Source: Maylandia zebra (lineage: Eukaryota > Chordata > Actinopteri > Cichliformes > Cichlidae). From it: a stretch of 64,000 bases of DNA. Positions 45,457 through 56,546 of the stretch are shown here, piece after piece. The number at the start of each line of letters is the position of its first letter. Positions within the stretch are counted from its first letter, which is position 1. The DNA is taken from positions 3,235,556 through 3,299,555 of the forward strand of contig NC_135187.1 of the NCBI RefSeq assembly GCF_041146795.1, given 5' to 3'. Made by a program: the position numbers and the translations under genes. Below the pieces are notes generated by a model, which did no database searches, had not been told where the DNA came from, and worked only from the letters and a program-made list of their open reading frames with translations.

Positions 45457-45835
45457 TGTGAGAGATACACATATTGACGGGGCCGGGTTATGTTAAAAAG
45501 TATAAATTGTTATACTTTGTTCATTGGTTCAAAGGTACCCCACACTTCTTTTTTTGTTTGCTTGTTTGTTCTGGTGTATTTTTCATTTGAACTGTTATTC
45601 TGCCAGAGTACTCATATTTACAAGATGGCATTGAACGCCCCATTGGTGTGTCAGGAAAACTCTTTTGTACATATGTTCCTTGAAGGGGATTGGAGTCGTT
45701 CTTTTTCCACCGCAGCAAAGGGCTAGGAGTAGGAGAGGAGCTGCTGTATGTTTTTGTTATCGATCTGATTGTGAAATAAAGCATATGCAGTGAGAAAGCA
45801 ACTCCCGGAGTCATCCCTGCCTAAAAGCTGCAACA
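45457..45835 (+). repeat. Gypsy 3' LTR
   Basis: 379 bp, nearly identical to the 5' LTR and preceded by a polypurine tract. Confidence 0.95.
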
Positions 45836-45875
45836 TTAGTAAACGGGCCGCAAGTTTGAGACCCCTGCTTTAAAC

Positions 45876-46180
45876 CATCACCTGATGATGAATTGAAGGT
45901 GATTTTGTGGTTGGTTCTACTCCACTTTTAAATGCACAGAATTCAAGGGCCCTTTGCACATCTCATTAAAAATGATAATAAAATTTTCTTTGTACCTGAA
46001 AAATGCATCACTGACCAAGAATTATTTAAGGATTTATGATTAAATATTCAAGGACCTGTTTTCACAGTGATGAAAGGGCTCTATTCTGTTTATTTGTACT
46101 GAAAAACTAAACTTTTTCATTTCAGAAGCTGATGAAAGCAAAACTGTGCAAAGAACAAATAATTACATGTCCTTGATTCA
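45876..46180. other. Interval before V6
   Basis: About 305 bases, nothing recognised. Confidence 0.55.
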
Positions 46181-46201
46181 GATGATTTCCATAGAGAGGC
46201 A

Positions 46202-46209
46202 CTTTGCAT
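46202..46209 (+). promoter_or_regulatory. Octamer-like promoter element of V6
   Basis: CTTTGCAT in the conserved V promoter block. Confidence 0.75.
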
Positions 46210-46327
46210 CAGCAGCACCATGCTCCAGTGCTCTGGGAGAGTTTATAGTCCTGAGAGTTGAACACTGGATGACTGACAGCTGTCCTTCATCACAACAGAA
46301 GCCACAGAAATCCTCCTCATCAAAAAC

Positions 46328-46798
46328 ATGACTTTGATCTGCGTCCTCATCTGGACTCTCCTCTGCTGCTGCTTCACAGGTAAAGTCCAGAGAATCAAAC
46401 TCCTCTCCTCTATCAACATCTGTCCCTCTGAAATGAAGCCCACAAAACCATGAAGCTGCTTTATGTTTTTGTCTCTGTGTCCTCAGAGTCCAGAGGACAG
46501 ATCACAGTGACTCAGCCTGGAGCAGTGAGCTCTGCTGTGGGAGGATCTGTGAGCATCAAGTGTACGACCAGTCAGAATATTTATAGTAATTGGTTATCCT
46601 GGTACCAACAGAAAGATGGAGGAGTTCCTAAACTGCTCATTTACTATATTAGCAGTCGACAATCAGGGATTCCAGCTCGTTTCACAGGCAGTGGATCAAA
46701 CTCTGACTTCACTCTGACCATCAGTGGAGTCCAGGCTGAAGATGCAGCAGTTTATTACTGTCAGAGTGGTCACTATCCTAACAGTCAGTATGTGTTCA
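46328..46798 (+). CDS. IgL V segment V6 (leader 46328-46379, V exon 46487-46798)
   Basis: Complete V gene with the standard leader, intron and splice sites. CDR1 is NIYSNW, followed by [20 protein letters not shown]2 is YIS and CDR3 starts [10 protein letters not shown]. Both cysteines are present and there is no stop. Nearest constant exon is C3, 2.8 kb to the right on the other strand. Confidence 0.95.
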
Positions 46799-46826
46799 CA
46801 CAGTGAAAAACAGTCGTACAAAAACC
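46799..46826 (+). other. V6 recombination signal (12-RSS)
   Basis: CACAGTG, 12-base spacer, ACAAAAACC. Confidence 0.96.
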
Positions 46827-46904
46827 TCCCTCAGTCAGACTGAACAGAAACTGAAGTGACTGCTGCAGCTGGAAGATACTGCAGAGGCTGATACAGTTCA
46901 CTGA

Positions 46905-46905
<1 letters not shown>

Positions 46906-46971
<66 letters not shown>
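46906..46971. repeat. (CA)n microsatellite behind V6
   Basis: About 66 bases of CA at the conserved distance. Confidence 0.95.
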
Positions 46972-46973
<2 letters not shown>

Positions 46974-48521
46974 GAAAATGTCATTAATGCTAAAGGAAAA
47001 GAAAGTTGGAAATATATCATTTATTTTTAACAAATCATTTATGACCTTTGACTTCTGCTTCATACCAGCTCAAATAAATCTCAATTTCTAAATATCGATC
47101 ATTATCAAAAATCATATTTCTTTAAGAAAAAAAATCTAACACTAAATGAACTCACCAAAAGTCAGTGAGTCATAATTATCTGCACAATTTAGCAAATACT
47201 TCAAATAGAAACTTTAAGTCCAAATCAGTCAAATGATCAAATTTCCATCTTTTCTTTCTCAGGTTTTTAGATTTTCTCTTTTTTGCTCTTCAACACTGCC
47301 ATGGTCCAAAGACCTGTTGACTTCCTATTCATGTTTTTTGATTATTAATATGATTCGTTTCATTTATTTTCTGTTTTCCAGTCGCATTTCTTCGTCCCTC
47401 TGTTCCTTATGTTCTGTCAACCCGTGTCTCAGAGCTATTCTCTGGTTCCCTGTTTTATTTGGATTCTGCGTTCTGTGTGAGTGTATTCGTCATGTCTGAT
47501 GAGGTTCAGCTGTGTCTGCCTTCTGTGGTGTATTCCCTCGTTACCCTGTCTTAACAGGACTATAAATACAACTATATACAGTCACATTTGTAAAAACAAA
47601 AAACTTTTATACTAAACACTTTTAAAATGTACAATGTGAAGAAGCCCAGGAGCAATCCCATTTCAGAACACTTAGAATAGCACAACTTCCTCCCAAAAGG
47701 CCACAGGTTTTAACCACAGCTTTCCAGCATCAGTTCATGTAAATGCAGCTACAGCTTTCCAAATCCCAGGAATCCTTTTAATGCAGTGTTCATAAGATCT
47801 TTAAATTGATCCTTGTATGCAACACGTCTCGGAAGATACAGGGATAAGCTGCACATCGATGCGTATCCCCGACTCCTGATCATAAAAGTCTATGTTGCAG
47901 GACCCCAGTGGTGGAAGTAAGTCAGCCCCAGTTATAAAGACCAGCAGCTCTTCAAACGTGTGGTCCACCTCTTGCTCTGTTAAAATACATACAACTAGTA
48001 AATAAAGCGTAATGTGTAGGTTCATGAATAAAAGATTTATAATCAGTTACACTGACTGTTATGTAGAGCGGTTGCATTAATGACAATTTAGGAGTCAAAA
48101 ACAGGTTGTTAGGCAAAACTAATACTGCGAAGCATCGTATAAAGAAAAAGCAAAGCAATCCTGCCCTCCTAAGACACAGGACATTAATTTTTGTCCTCCG
48201 AGTCGGAGACCTGTATGTCAAGGACCCTTGACAGGTATTCATATACCTAAATGCCAAGAGAAAGAAAATATGTGTGTCGTCGTTAGGATAGGGATTTATG
48301 TTGGTGTGAGAGACTGTAGCCTACAAGTTCATATTGTTCAATGACAGTTATGACATGTTGTGTTTCAGGTGATTTTACAGAAAAAAAACAAAACAAAATA
48401 ACGTACTGAATACTTTTAACAAAAAAACTCTGTATATTAAATTACTTCTTAAAATACCTGCCCCAACACTGATCACGAGAATAGACTCATTCTTGTACAG
48501 CGCTTTTCTGCTCCACCTGCT
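46972..48521. other. Interval V6 to putative solo LTR
   Basis: Parts align with the V5 to C2 interval (47,030-47,200 with 18,890-19,080; 48,290-48,470 with 19,960-20,140). No coding sequence recognised. Confidence 0.65.
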
Positions 48522-49149
48522 ATTAGATTATTCTGTTATTATATGTTACCTTATATATGTAATCAAAGTAGTTGAATTAGAATACTGCTGTAGATCATAT
48601 TATACCCTTTAATATAGAGTGTGTGAGCTGTATGTAGTTTAGTTCTCATTATACTTTTGAGTTAACAGAACATATTCACATATTAGTTCATTAGATAAAT
48701 GTGCATCACTCTGTATCCTTGATCTGCTGGGAATGTGTTACACTGTTTTCTTGACATCCTTAATTGTTGAATCATGAAGAGAAGGTTGTAAGCAGGAGAC
48801 TCTGTGTCTAAAGACAGGGGAGATAGATAGACCACATTCCACACCCCCACCTTACAGAAAGCAGAGAAACAACTGCCGAGGTCATAACTTAGGCGCTGTA
48901 ACCGAGAAAAAATGTGATGTTTTGGCTTTTACGACTAGCTGGGGGCCACTAGAGACTATAAAAAGCTGAGCAACCCGTCACCATTTTGAGACATGCTGTC
49001 GAACCTCTGCAAGCATCTCTCCCGTCTGGACGTTGTAATGCTCTGACTGTTGAATTGTATGGAAATAAATGATTGTTGATTGAGCATTTATACACCGAGT
49101 ATTGTCCCTCCTTCAGCCCAAAGATTCAAAGAATTGGGAGAATTCAACA
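48522..49149 (+). mobile_element. Putative solo LTR
   Basis: A 628-bp block absent from the paralogous cluster 2 interval and flanked by CTGCT on both sides (48,517-48,521 and 49,150-49,154). It has a TATAAAAAG box near 48,958, an AATAAA near 49,063 and ends in CAACA. No internal retroelement sequence is seen. The left end does not start with TG, so the boundary may be slightly off. Confidence 0.55.
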
Positions 49150-49470
49150 CTGCTCAGTGTTTTATACAACAAACTGCAACATGCTGAAACATTTCATTAC
49201 ACAGCATGCAATGAATTTGCATAAATGTAATGTCTTTAATATCCTGCTTAGTAATGGCAGTGTCTCTCAATTCCCCTTCGCACTTACTCTTTAACATAAA
49301 CTTTGCTTTACTTCATGTATTGAAAGTGGCTTAATTCTACTGACTCATATTGACTACAGATAGCACACTGGTTTCCAATTAGAACCCTGGAAATCATTAT
49401 TTAGAGTTTAAAATTCACATCACCACAAAAGTAAGACAAAGACTCAGTCCTTATTTAATATAGATATTTT

Positions 49471-49476
49471 TTTATT
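49471..49476 (-). terminator. Polyadenylation signal for C3
   Basis: AATAAA on the - strand about 131 bases past the C3 stop. Confidence 0.65.
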
Positions 49477-49606
49477 CTTTAAAACTTTTAAAACCAACTT
49501 TAAACAAAGCAATGAGAAATGAGAGAAGAAATTCGATTTTTTTTTTTTTAAAGCTACAGAATGCAGACTGAAAGTAAGACCAGCATGAAAGTCACAGTTA
49601 GTCAGG

Positions 49607-49932
49607 TCAGGACTGGGGACACTGGTCTCTCATCAGTGGCTCTGAGGCCACAGTGTGGGAGCCCTGGGTGGCCTCACAGGTCACAGAGCCCACCTTCATC
49701 CAGTGGTCTGCAGGGAGCCTCAGGGTGCTGCTCCAGCTGTAGAGGCCGTCGTTCTCCTGCACCACGGGGCTCCTGCTCTCCTCCCAGCTGATGCTGCCAC
49801 TGCCATCCACCTTCCAGGACAGACTCCAGTCTGAGGGGAAGCCCTTGTTGGCCACACACATGACTGTAGCCTCCCCCTGTTTCAGTTCCTCACTGGAGGG
49901 ACCCAGCACCTTCAGGGCGGGGCGGGCATCAC
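49607..49932 (-). CDS. IgL constant exon C3
   Basis: A 326-nt CL exon with the same acceptor and phase as C1 and C2. It encodes RPALKVLGPSSEELKQGEATVMC and the CL core, ending MRDQCPQS. It differs from C2 by only a few residues (for example GEAT for GKAT, HTVASE for HTLVSE). It serves four J segments upstream on the same strand. Confidence 0.95.
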
Positions 49933-50534
49933 CTAGGAAACACCAATCAGCTTAGAGGACAGGAACCACAATTTGATTTTCTCCGTTAAGAAGTTTCTGT
50001 CAGGTGTTTTTTCTGCTCCACCAGTCATTCACTCACACATTGTTTCACTTCCCTTTAAGAAACCTCTCATGCATATCAGCACAGAGAGAATCATCACACA
50101 GTTTGAGCTGAAATATGTTCAAACTACACTGGAAATAATAAAACAAAACAAAGATGTGTCAACAATTTTAAAAGATGTTAAGCTTCAACATCATCAGTTC
50201 TTCTTAATAAACAGCTTGTTCTGGATAAGAAACTCAATACCACTACTTACCTCATGTGTGTTTTTTTTATTGCTTACATTGTTGTAAATGATATGATACA
50301 ATAAGAACACCAGAGATCTTTATCTTCACTCTGTGCGGTTTAACTTTTTTCAGTGGAAATTGTCCCGAGTGTCTGAATATTCATTTCCAAAGCTGACTTT
50401 GTTTCTTAGGACAAAATTTATGAATAAAATAATTAATCAGTTACACATAAAGTTTCCAAGCCTTTCATATTAAATGAAATAAAAGAAAAGAAAATTACAT
50501 TAAAAAAAAAAAAAAAGCTCTAAGGCTGACTTAC
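49933..50534 (-). other. J3a to C3 intron
   Basis: A 602-base intron that closely matches the C2 intron up to about 50,350. The next about 255 bases, which include J3a, have no counterpart in cluster 2. Confidence 0.75.
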
Positions 50535-50572
50535 GTCCAACATCCAGTCTGGTTCCTCCACCAAAAGTCCAC
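50535..50572 (-). CDS. J segment J3a
   Basis: A 38-nt J identical to J1: [12 protein letters not shown] plus C, donor GTAAG. It is the J closest to C3 and the one whose counterpart is deleted in cluster 2. Confidence 0.95.
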
Positions 50573-50611
50573 CACAGTGATACAAACTCATTGAGGCGCC
50601 GTACAAAAACC
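50573..50611 (-). other. J3a recombination signal (23-RSS)
   Basis: GGTTTTTGT, 23-base spacer, CACTGTG. Confidence 0.95.
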
Positions 50612-50903
50612 TCTGACTGTAGAGAGACACGGCTCTCTGACTCTGTCAGACTGGATTAAAACTAAAAGCTCTCTAGACTTAACCAGATGTATGTATATGT
50701 AAAATATCCTCAAGTCCACTCTGATGTTTTATATTGTGTTTAATATTCATTTTAACATTTATTCTGAAGCTAACTTTGTTTCTTCATGAAAATTTATCTA
50801 AAAACTATTTTCCTGAGGTTTTTTTAGGCGCATTGAACAGAAAAGTTAAGATAATCAAAAGAAAGAAATTTGCTAAAGTAAATGAGGTTTAAGTTTGACT
50901 TAC

Positions 50904-50941
50904 TTCCAACATCCAGTCTGGTTCCTCCACCAAAAGTCCAC
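50904..50941 (-). CDS. J segment J3b
   Basis: A 38-nt J encoding [12 protein letters not shown] plus A, so the codon shared with C starts with A (Ser with GT). Downstream flank shared with J2a and J3d. Confidence 0.95.
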
Positions 50942-50980
50942 CACAGTGATACAAACTCATTGAGGCGCCGTACAAAAACC
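50942..50980 (-). other. J3b recombination signal (23-RSS)
   Basis: GGTTTTTGT, 23-base spacer, CACTGTG. Confidence 0.95.
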
Positions 50981-51287
50981 TCTGACTGTAGAGAGACACG
51001 GCTCTCTGACTCTGTCAGACTGAACTAAACCTACAAGCCCTCAAAATACAACTTTATCATCAGAACCAGAAATAATAATGAATAATATGAAACATCCCAG
51101 ATTTTCATTGGAAATTGTCCCGAGTGTCTGAATATTCATTTCCAAAGCTGACTTTGTTTCTTAGGACAAAATTTATGAATAAAATAATTAATCAGTTACA
51201 TAAAAAGTTTCCAAGCCTTTCATATTAAATGAAATTAAAGAAAAGAAAATTACATTAAAAAAAGAAAAAGCTCTAAGGCTGACTTAC

Positions 51288-51325
51288 TTCCAACATCCAG
51301 TCTGGTTCCTCCACCAAAAGTCCAC
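51288..51325 (-). CDS. J segment J3c
   Basis: A 38-nt J encoding [12 protein letters not shown] plus A, 753 bp from J3a and with the same downstream flank, as expected from tandem duplication of a two-J unit. Confidence 0.95.
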
Positions 51326-51364
51326 CACAGTGATACAAACTCATTGAGGCGCCGTACAAATACC
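51326..51364 (-). other. J3c recombination signal (23-RSS, variant nonamer)
   Basis: Heptamer CACTGTG and a 23-base spacer are normal, but the nonamer is GGTATTTGT, with A in the central T run. That may weaken use of this J. Confidence 0.92.
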
Positions 51365-51654
51365 TCTGACTGTAGAGAGACACGGCTCTCTGACTGTCAG
51401 ACTGGATTAAAACTAAAAGCTCTCGAGACTTAACCAGATGTATGTATATGTAAAATATCCTCAAGTCCACTCTGATGTTTTATATTGTGTTTAATATTGA
51501 TTTTAACATTTATTCTGAAGCTAACTTTGTTTCTTCATGAAAATTTATCTAAAAACTATTTTCCTGAGGTTTTTTCTGGCACATTGAACAGAAAAGTTAA
51601 GATAACCACAAGAAAGAAATTTGCTAAAGTAAATGAGGTTTAAGTTTGACTTAC

Positions 51655-51692
51655 TTCCAACTTGCAGTCTGGTTCCTCCACCGAACGTGTAC
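51655..51692 (-). CDS. J segment J3d
   Basis: A 38-nt J encoding [12 protein letters not shown] plus A. It is the only J here with Tyr in place of the first Trp and with Gln before VG. Donor GTAAG and RSS intact. 751 bp from J3b, its duplicate partner. Confidence 0.95.
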
Positions 51693-51731
51693 CACAGTGA
51701 TACAAACTCATTGAGGCGCCGTACAAAAACC
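51693..51731 (-). other. J3d recombination signal (23-RSS)
   Basis: GGTTTTTGT, 23-base spacer, CACTGTG. Confidence 0.95.
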
Positions 51732-53130
51732 TCTGACTGTAGAGAGACACGGCTCTCTGACTCTGAGACAAACAAACTCAACAATATGAATTCTTTAAAT
51801 CATAATTTCATAACATATTAATATTATAATTTTTACATAAAAAACAACGAAACACAATAAAACTATATTCCAATAATCCAATTTGGTCATTTACATTTTA
51901 CAACTGTTAAGATACATCACTTTAATGCTTCCACCTTCTTTCTCATAACTCTAAACATTAAATTTAATTTTCAAGCTACAATCACAAAACTTAAAACTCA
52001 TCAGGTAAATCCTCACAAATGCATCAAAACAGTTTTATGTTCTCTCACAAACACTTAGTGTCTTCAGATCGCGCACAGAACCAGTTAAAATGATAATACT
52101 GCTGAGCATTACACACTACGTCACAAAACAGAGCATGAAACTCAGGTCTTTCCAGTCTCACAGTTTGTCCTGTTATTCTACAAAACATATAAAATGTCAA
52201 CCTAAAACAGATGAATGATTCTGAGCAGGGCCGTGCAGAGATGCTGGAAGGGACGGGTGCTCAAAGTTCAAAAGGGGCACATGGAACCAGGCTGAATAAC
52301 AACAACACTGTTGCTGTTGAGGGGTTGCTGCTGCTCCTGCTGCAGATAGTGATGGAGGTCTGTGTTGCTTTGAGACTGTAGACAGTAAAAAGTCCACAGC
52401 AGAGATGGTAGCTGATTAAAGAAGTGTTATGAGATGATAATAAAATGCAAAGATTGGTGACAGCGCTCGGAAGCATTAAACAACAAAACTGTGGGAAATG
52501 AACTCGGCTCTGCCTGTGAGTCACTCTTCCATCTCCTCATCTCATCTGTCACTCTCCACTTGCTGTACATCTCAGAACAGGGCACACTCTGGTGTTTCAT
52601 TAATCTATTATTTAATTATCCATACTTAAAAGCTCATGCACCTAATCCAAAATAAAGTAATGATAGAAAAATGTTATAGAACCAAAGCATTGTGTTTATT
52701 ATTGTTTTTATACTTGAGCACCTCTGCTATACAACAACTGGTACAGGCGTTATTGTTACCTGTTGTGACGGAGTTACACCGTCCCGGGCCGCAGACAGCT
52801 GATCTGGGTGCATACATGCACCACCACCATTAGTTTCTACAATTACTGCGCATCTTTTCGTCGACCGGGCAGATAAACAAAAGGGGTGAGAGGTATATTT
52901 TGAGCAGTGCAGAAGGTGGCCAACATATTTTCCCACTTACCTTTAATAAAGCCGGTCGCGGAGACTAGCTGTGATCGCCGATTATACGGGGGTTATGCAA
53001 GCCGATGGTATGGTGTTCTCGGGTTCAAATAGTGGGTTCGCGCGCGCTTGAAAGGTCACGTGAACTGCATTATTTTTTTTGTTTGTTTTTTTGTTATTGT
53101 GAAACACTGTAGGCTGCCTGGAATTGGCCA
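51732..53130. other. Interval right of cluster 3
   Basis: A J-type upstream flank to about 51,780, then AT-rich DNA. From about 52,220 to 52,950 the text looks like an unclassified repeat (GGGCCGTGCAGAG start). No gene recognised. Confidence 0.5.
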
Positions 53131-53463
53131 TAAATGTCTGTATATACATATATGTATTGTAGGAATACAGCTGGAAATAAGCTGAGGGGGAAAGATTGTT
53201 TGGTAAAAGAAATAATAAAGAGATGACTATTATGCCTAGTGGGAGGGGCCATGGGGTATAAAAGAAGGCTGTCAGGGCCTACCTGGGTTCTTTCAGTGAG
53301 ATGTTACAGAGAGGGTAACATGCAGACTGTGTTTTGTATATAGATATTTGTTTTGTGTTGACTTAAGTTAGTTTCCTATTTTCTTTGTAAATAATCTTTT
53401 GTGCACCTGGGAGGCCGGCAGAATAAATTATCCACACTGAATGCTTCCTGACTACGCCTGCAT

Positions 53464-54774
53464 TTGTTCGGGAGAAGTTTAGGAGAGGACCCCGCGACAT
53501 ATGGTGTCAGAAGTGGGATTGCTAGTCGGAAGAGGAAAACGCGCCTCCCAGTTAAGCGCACAGGGCTGCGGTCCCAGCAGCATGAGCTTCCAGTGGAGAA
53601 GACAGCAGAGGAGCTGGCATGGGACACAGTGCCGGCGTCATCTTCTTCAGCAGAGGAGGAGGAGGAGGTTTCCGGCAGGATTTTTCCAGAATTGCCTACA
53701 GCTTCGACCTCAGCACGTGACCCAAATGGAGAGCTGATTGCGATGATGAGGGACTTCCTGGCGGGACAGCAAAGGAGAGAGGAGGTTTTTTTGACAGAAC
53801 TCAGGGGGCTGAGGACTGTTTCCCCTCCCAACGCTCAGCTGCATTCAGATTTTGCTGGTCAGCAAAGTCCAGCCCAAGCACCAGCCGGAGCAAGCACCAC
53901 AGCAGCAACGGCCACGCCAAGCACCGCAACAGCAAGCAGCCCCAGAATGGTACTGCCTACACCTGCACGTCAAAGAGGATACCGGGATCCCCCAGAGGAG
54001 GTTCCCTCTCGTCAGTCACAAGCAGTGATCAACAGCCTCAACCAGTCAGTCTCAGAGTGGATGCGATCTGCTGGGCCAAAAATTCCACCCTATCAGATGG
54101 GGGAAGACATTGAGAACTATTTGTTGCGTTTTGAGCGAGTTGCCAAAACCTGGAGATGGCCAGAGAGTGAATGGGCCTGTCGTCTGGTTCCACTGCTATC
54201 GGGGAAGGCGTTGGAGGCCTACACTGCAATGGATGAAGAAAGAGCCCATCGTTATGAAGATTTAAAAGCGGCGTTGCTAACCAAATTTGACATTTCCCCT
54301 GAGACGTATCGGCAGACGTTCCGGTCCAATACAGTTCCACCTGGTGAGAGCCCCACTGAGACCTATTATCGCCTGAAGGGCCTCTATCGGCGCTGGATCC
54401 GACCAGAGCAGCATACTAAAGAAGAGATGGGAGAAGCTATCATCTTGGAGCAGTTAATCCGGGTACTTCCAGGGGAGGTGAGGACCTGGGTGAGGGAGCA
54501 TGAGCCAGCAGATGGACTGACCGCTACTAAGCTGGTGTCACAGTACTTCAATGCGCGTAAAGGAGCACCACCTGCATGCTCATCTGGGACGCCACAGCGA
54601 CCACCACTCCCATCATCGGGTCTTCTGAAAAGGGAGAGCAACCCAGAGCCACCAGAAAACCCCAAGGCATCAAACTTACGAGGAGCGGGTAAGGACTTTC
54701 TTTGTTATTATTGCGGCTGGAGATGGAGCCCACAAGGGTCCAGCCAGTGGATGTGCAACGCTATAAAAAAGTAA
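53464..54774 (+). pseudogene. Gmr1-like gag with SCAN-like domain
   Basis: A 436-codon frame. It has an acidic N-terminal region, an Ala/Pro/Thr-rich linker, a capsid-like part (QMGEDIENYLLRFERVAKTW) and a SCAN-like helical segment (YRRWIRPEQHTKEEMGEAII then LEQLIRVLPGEVRTWVREHE). The C-terminal zinc knuckle begins (FLCYYCG) but is degraded, and the frame stops before protease. Vertebrate SCAN domains are thought to derive from such gag proteins. The true start codon is uncertain. Confidence 0.85.
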
Positions 54775-54780
54775 AGGTCA

Positions 54781-55565
54781 ATGGTCAATGGTCTGCAGGC
54801 TACTGCTTCTCTGGACACTGGTAGTTTTATGTCTTTAATTAAGCATAGTTTGGTACCAGTGAACAGTGTGGACTATAGCAGACAGGAAGAAGTTTTAAGG
54901 GCGATCGTGGCTCAAGAGTTGGGAGTTCGCCTTGTAATCGGAAGGTTGCCGGTTCGAGCCCCGGCTTGGACAGTCTCGGTCGTTGTGTCCTTGGGCAAGA
55001 CACTTCACCCGTTGCTTACTGGTGGTGGTCAGAGGGCCCGGTGGCGCCAGTGTCTGGCAGCCTCGCCTCTGTCAGTGCGCCCCAGGGTGGCTGTGGCTAC
55101 AATGTAGCTTACCATCACCAGTGTGTGAATGGGTTGATGACTGGATATGTAAAGCGCTTTGGGGTCCTTAGGGACTAGTAAAGCGCTATATAAATACAGA
55201 CCATTTACCATTTACCATGTGTGCATGGTGATAAACATCCATACCCAAAAGTGGAGGTAACAGTGACTATTAATGAACAGCCATACCTGTTGTCAGTTGG
55301 GGTGGTACAGAACTTGCCTGTAGAGGTTATTCTGGGGATGGACTTGCCTGTACTCATGGACTTGCTGCAAGAAAAAGAAGAACAGTGGACAGAGACTGAT
55401 GTGGGGGATAAGGGGAATACTAAATTAAACGTGTCTGGCCCAGTGGTCACTAGAGCCCAAATGAAGGCTGGATGCCAACCCTTGCCAGACGTTGACAGTA
55501 CTCTGTGCGAGGGTGGCACTAATGGGACAAGAAAATCCCGCCGCCAACGCCGCATTGAGAAGTAG
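54781..55565 (+). pseudogene. Gmr1-like protease region split by a SINE
   Basis: The aspartic protease active site DTGS lies in LQATASLDTGSFMSLI at the start. The second half (EVTVTINEQPYLLSVGVV, ILGMDLPVL) resumes after 55,220. The SINE at 54,899-55,218 separates the two. Confidence 0.82.
54899..55218 (+). mobile_element. tRNA-derived SINE
   Basis: About 320 bp with a tRNA-like head (A-box-like GTGGCTCAAGAG, B box GGTTCGAGCCC), a body with GGCTGTGGCTACAATGTAGC, and a tail GCGCTATATAAATACAGACC followed by CCATTTA repeats. The polymerase III promoter boxes are well preserved. A related 3' fragment lies at 39.0 kb. Confidence 0.88.
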
Positions 55566-55789
55566 CTATGGTCAAAGGGGCCGGACACTAAGAGCATGAA
55601 ATGGGATGTACCAGAAAATATCACTTTGTTGCAAAGGGAGGATGAAACGTTGAAAGTTTTCTTTGCTAATGTGACTGAAGGGGGAACTGGGAAATGGGGA
55701 GGGAAAGAGAAGTTCATTGTTGACAAAAATGTGTTGTATGCAGTTGACGGTGACCACCAATGGCTTGTGATACCTTCTAGTTGTAGACC

Positions 55790-56546
55790 CCTCATTATGC
55801 AATTAGCACATACCCTCCCCTGGGCAGGTCATCTGGGTCGCCAAAAAACCTATATGTGAGTTAGCTCACGTTTCTTTTGGCCATCAATGTACACAGACAT
55901 ACAAAAATATTGCCGTACATGCCCTACCTGCCAGAAAACTTGTCCAGCTCGCAAGTCAGACAGGGCCCTGCCACAGCCACTTCCGGTCATCTCCACCCCC
56001 TTCCGTAGGATAGCTATGGACATTGTGGGTCCTCTGGTAAAAAGTAGTCGGGGTCATCAGTACATTTTGGTGGTGTGTGATTATGCGACTCGTTTCCCAG
56101 AAGCGTTCCCCCTGCGTGCGTTCATGGCACCCAATGTTCTGCGTGCACTAGTACAGCTGTTCTCCCGGGTGGGGATACCAGATGAGATTTTGACCGACCA
56201 AGGGACTAACTTTACCTCTAGGTTGATGCAGCTCTTCCACAACCAGCTAGGCATCTCTGCCATCAGGACGTCACCCTACCATACACAGACAGATGGGTTA
56301 GTGGAGAGGTTCAACCAAACTCTGAAGAGGATGCTGCAGAAGTTTGTGTCAGACACTGGGAAAGACTGCGACCAGTGGCTACCCTTCCTGCTGTTTGCGT
56401 ACAGAGAAGTTCCACTGGTTTCTCACCATTCGAGCTACTCTATGGTTGGGATGTGCAGGGGCCATTGGATCTCCTCCGGAAGGGTTGGGAGTCTCCTGCT
56501 TCTGCTCCAAATGATAAAGGAGTGGTGCAATTTGTGCTGGAAATGA
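55790..56546 (+). pseudogene. Gmr1-like integrase
   Basis: A zinc-finger HHCC (HTLPWAGHLG, then CRTCPTCQK after an internal stop at 55,857) is followed by the catalytic core: first acidic residue in MDIVGPL, second in ILTDQGTNF, third in LVERFNQTLKRML. A frameshift near 56,415 moves the C-terminal part into the next frame. Confidence 0.87.

Larger units (their letters stand above)
36935..45835 (+). mobile_element. Ty3/gypsy LTR retrotransposon, nearly complete
   Basis: About 8.9 kb between matching LTRs, flanked by the 4-bp duplication TTAG (36,931-36,934 and 45,836-45,839). Order: LTR, gag (split by a Harbinger element), zinc knuckle, MYND-type finger, protease, reverse transcriptase, RNase H, integrase, acidic C-terminal part, polypurine tract AGTGGGGGAGAG, LTR. 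The RT-RNase H-integrase order places it in Ty3/gypsy. The reading frame is broken at several points, so the copy is not expected to be autonomous. Family name not assigned. Confidence 0.93.
36557..45867. mobile_element. hAT MITE split by a gypsy element
   Basis: Terminal inverted repeats CAGGGGTCTCAAACT at 36,557 and its complement ending at 45,867. The flanks CTTTAAAT and CTTTAAAC form an 8-bp duplication with one mismatch, as expected for hAT. Without the gypsy insertion the MITE is about 410 bp. Confidence 0.85.

Noticed and set aside
50535..51731. Regularly spaced repeats resembling an array of short direct repeats
   Set aside because: They are J segments with their RSS in a eukaryotic Ig locus, not a CRISPR array.
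54899..54965. Possible tRNA gene with a B box
   Set aside because: The head is followed by a SINE body and tail shared with 39.0 kb, and the tRNA fold is not complete; it is a tRNA-derived SINE.
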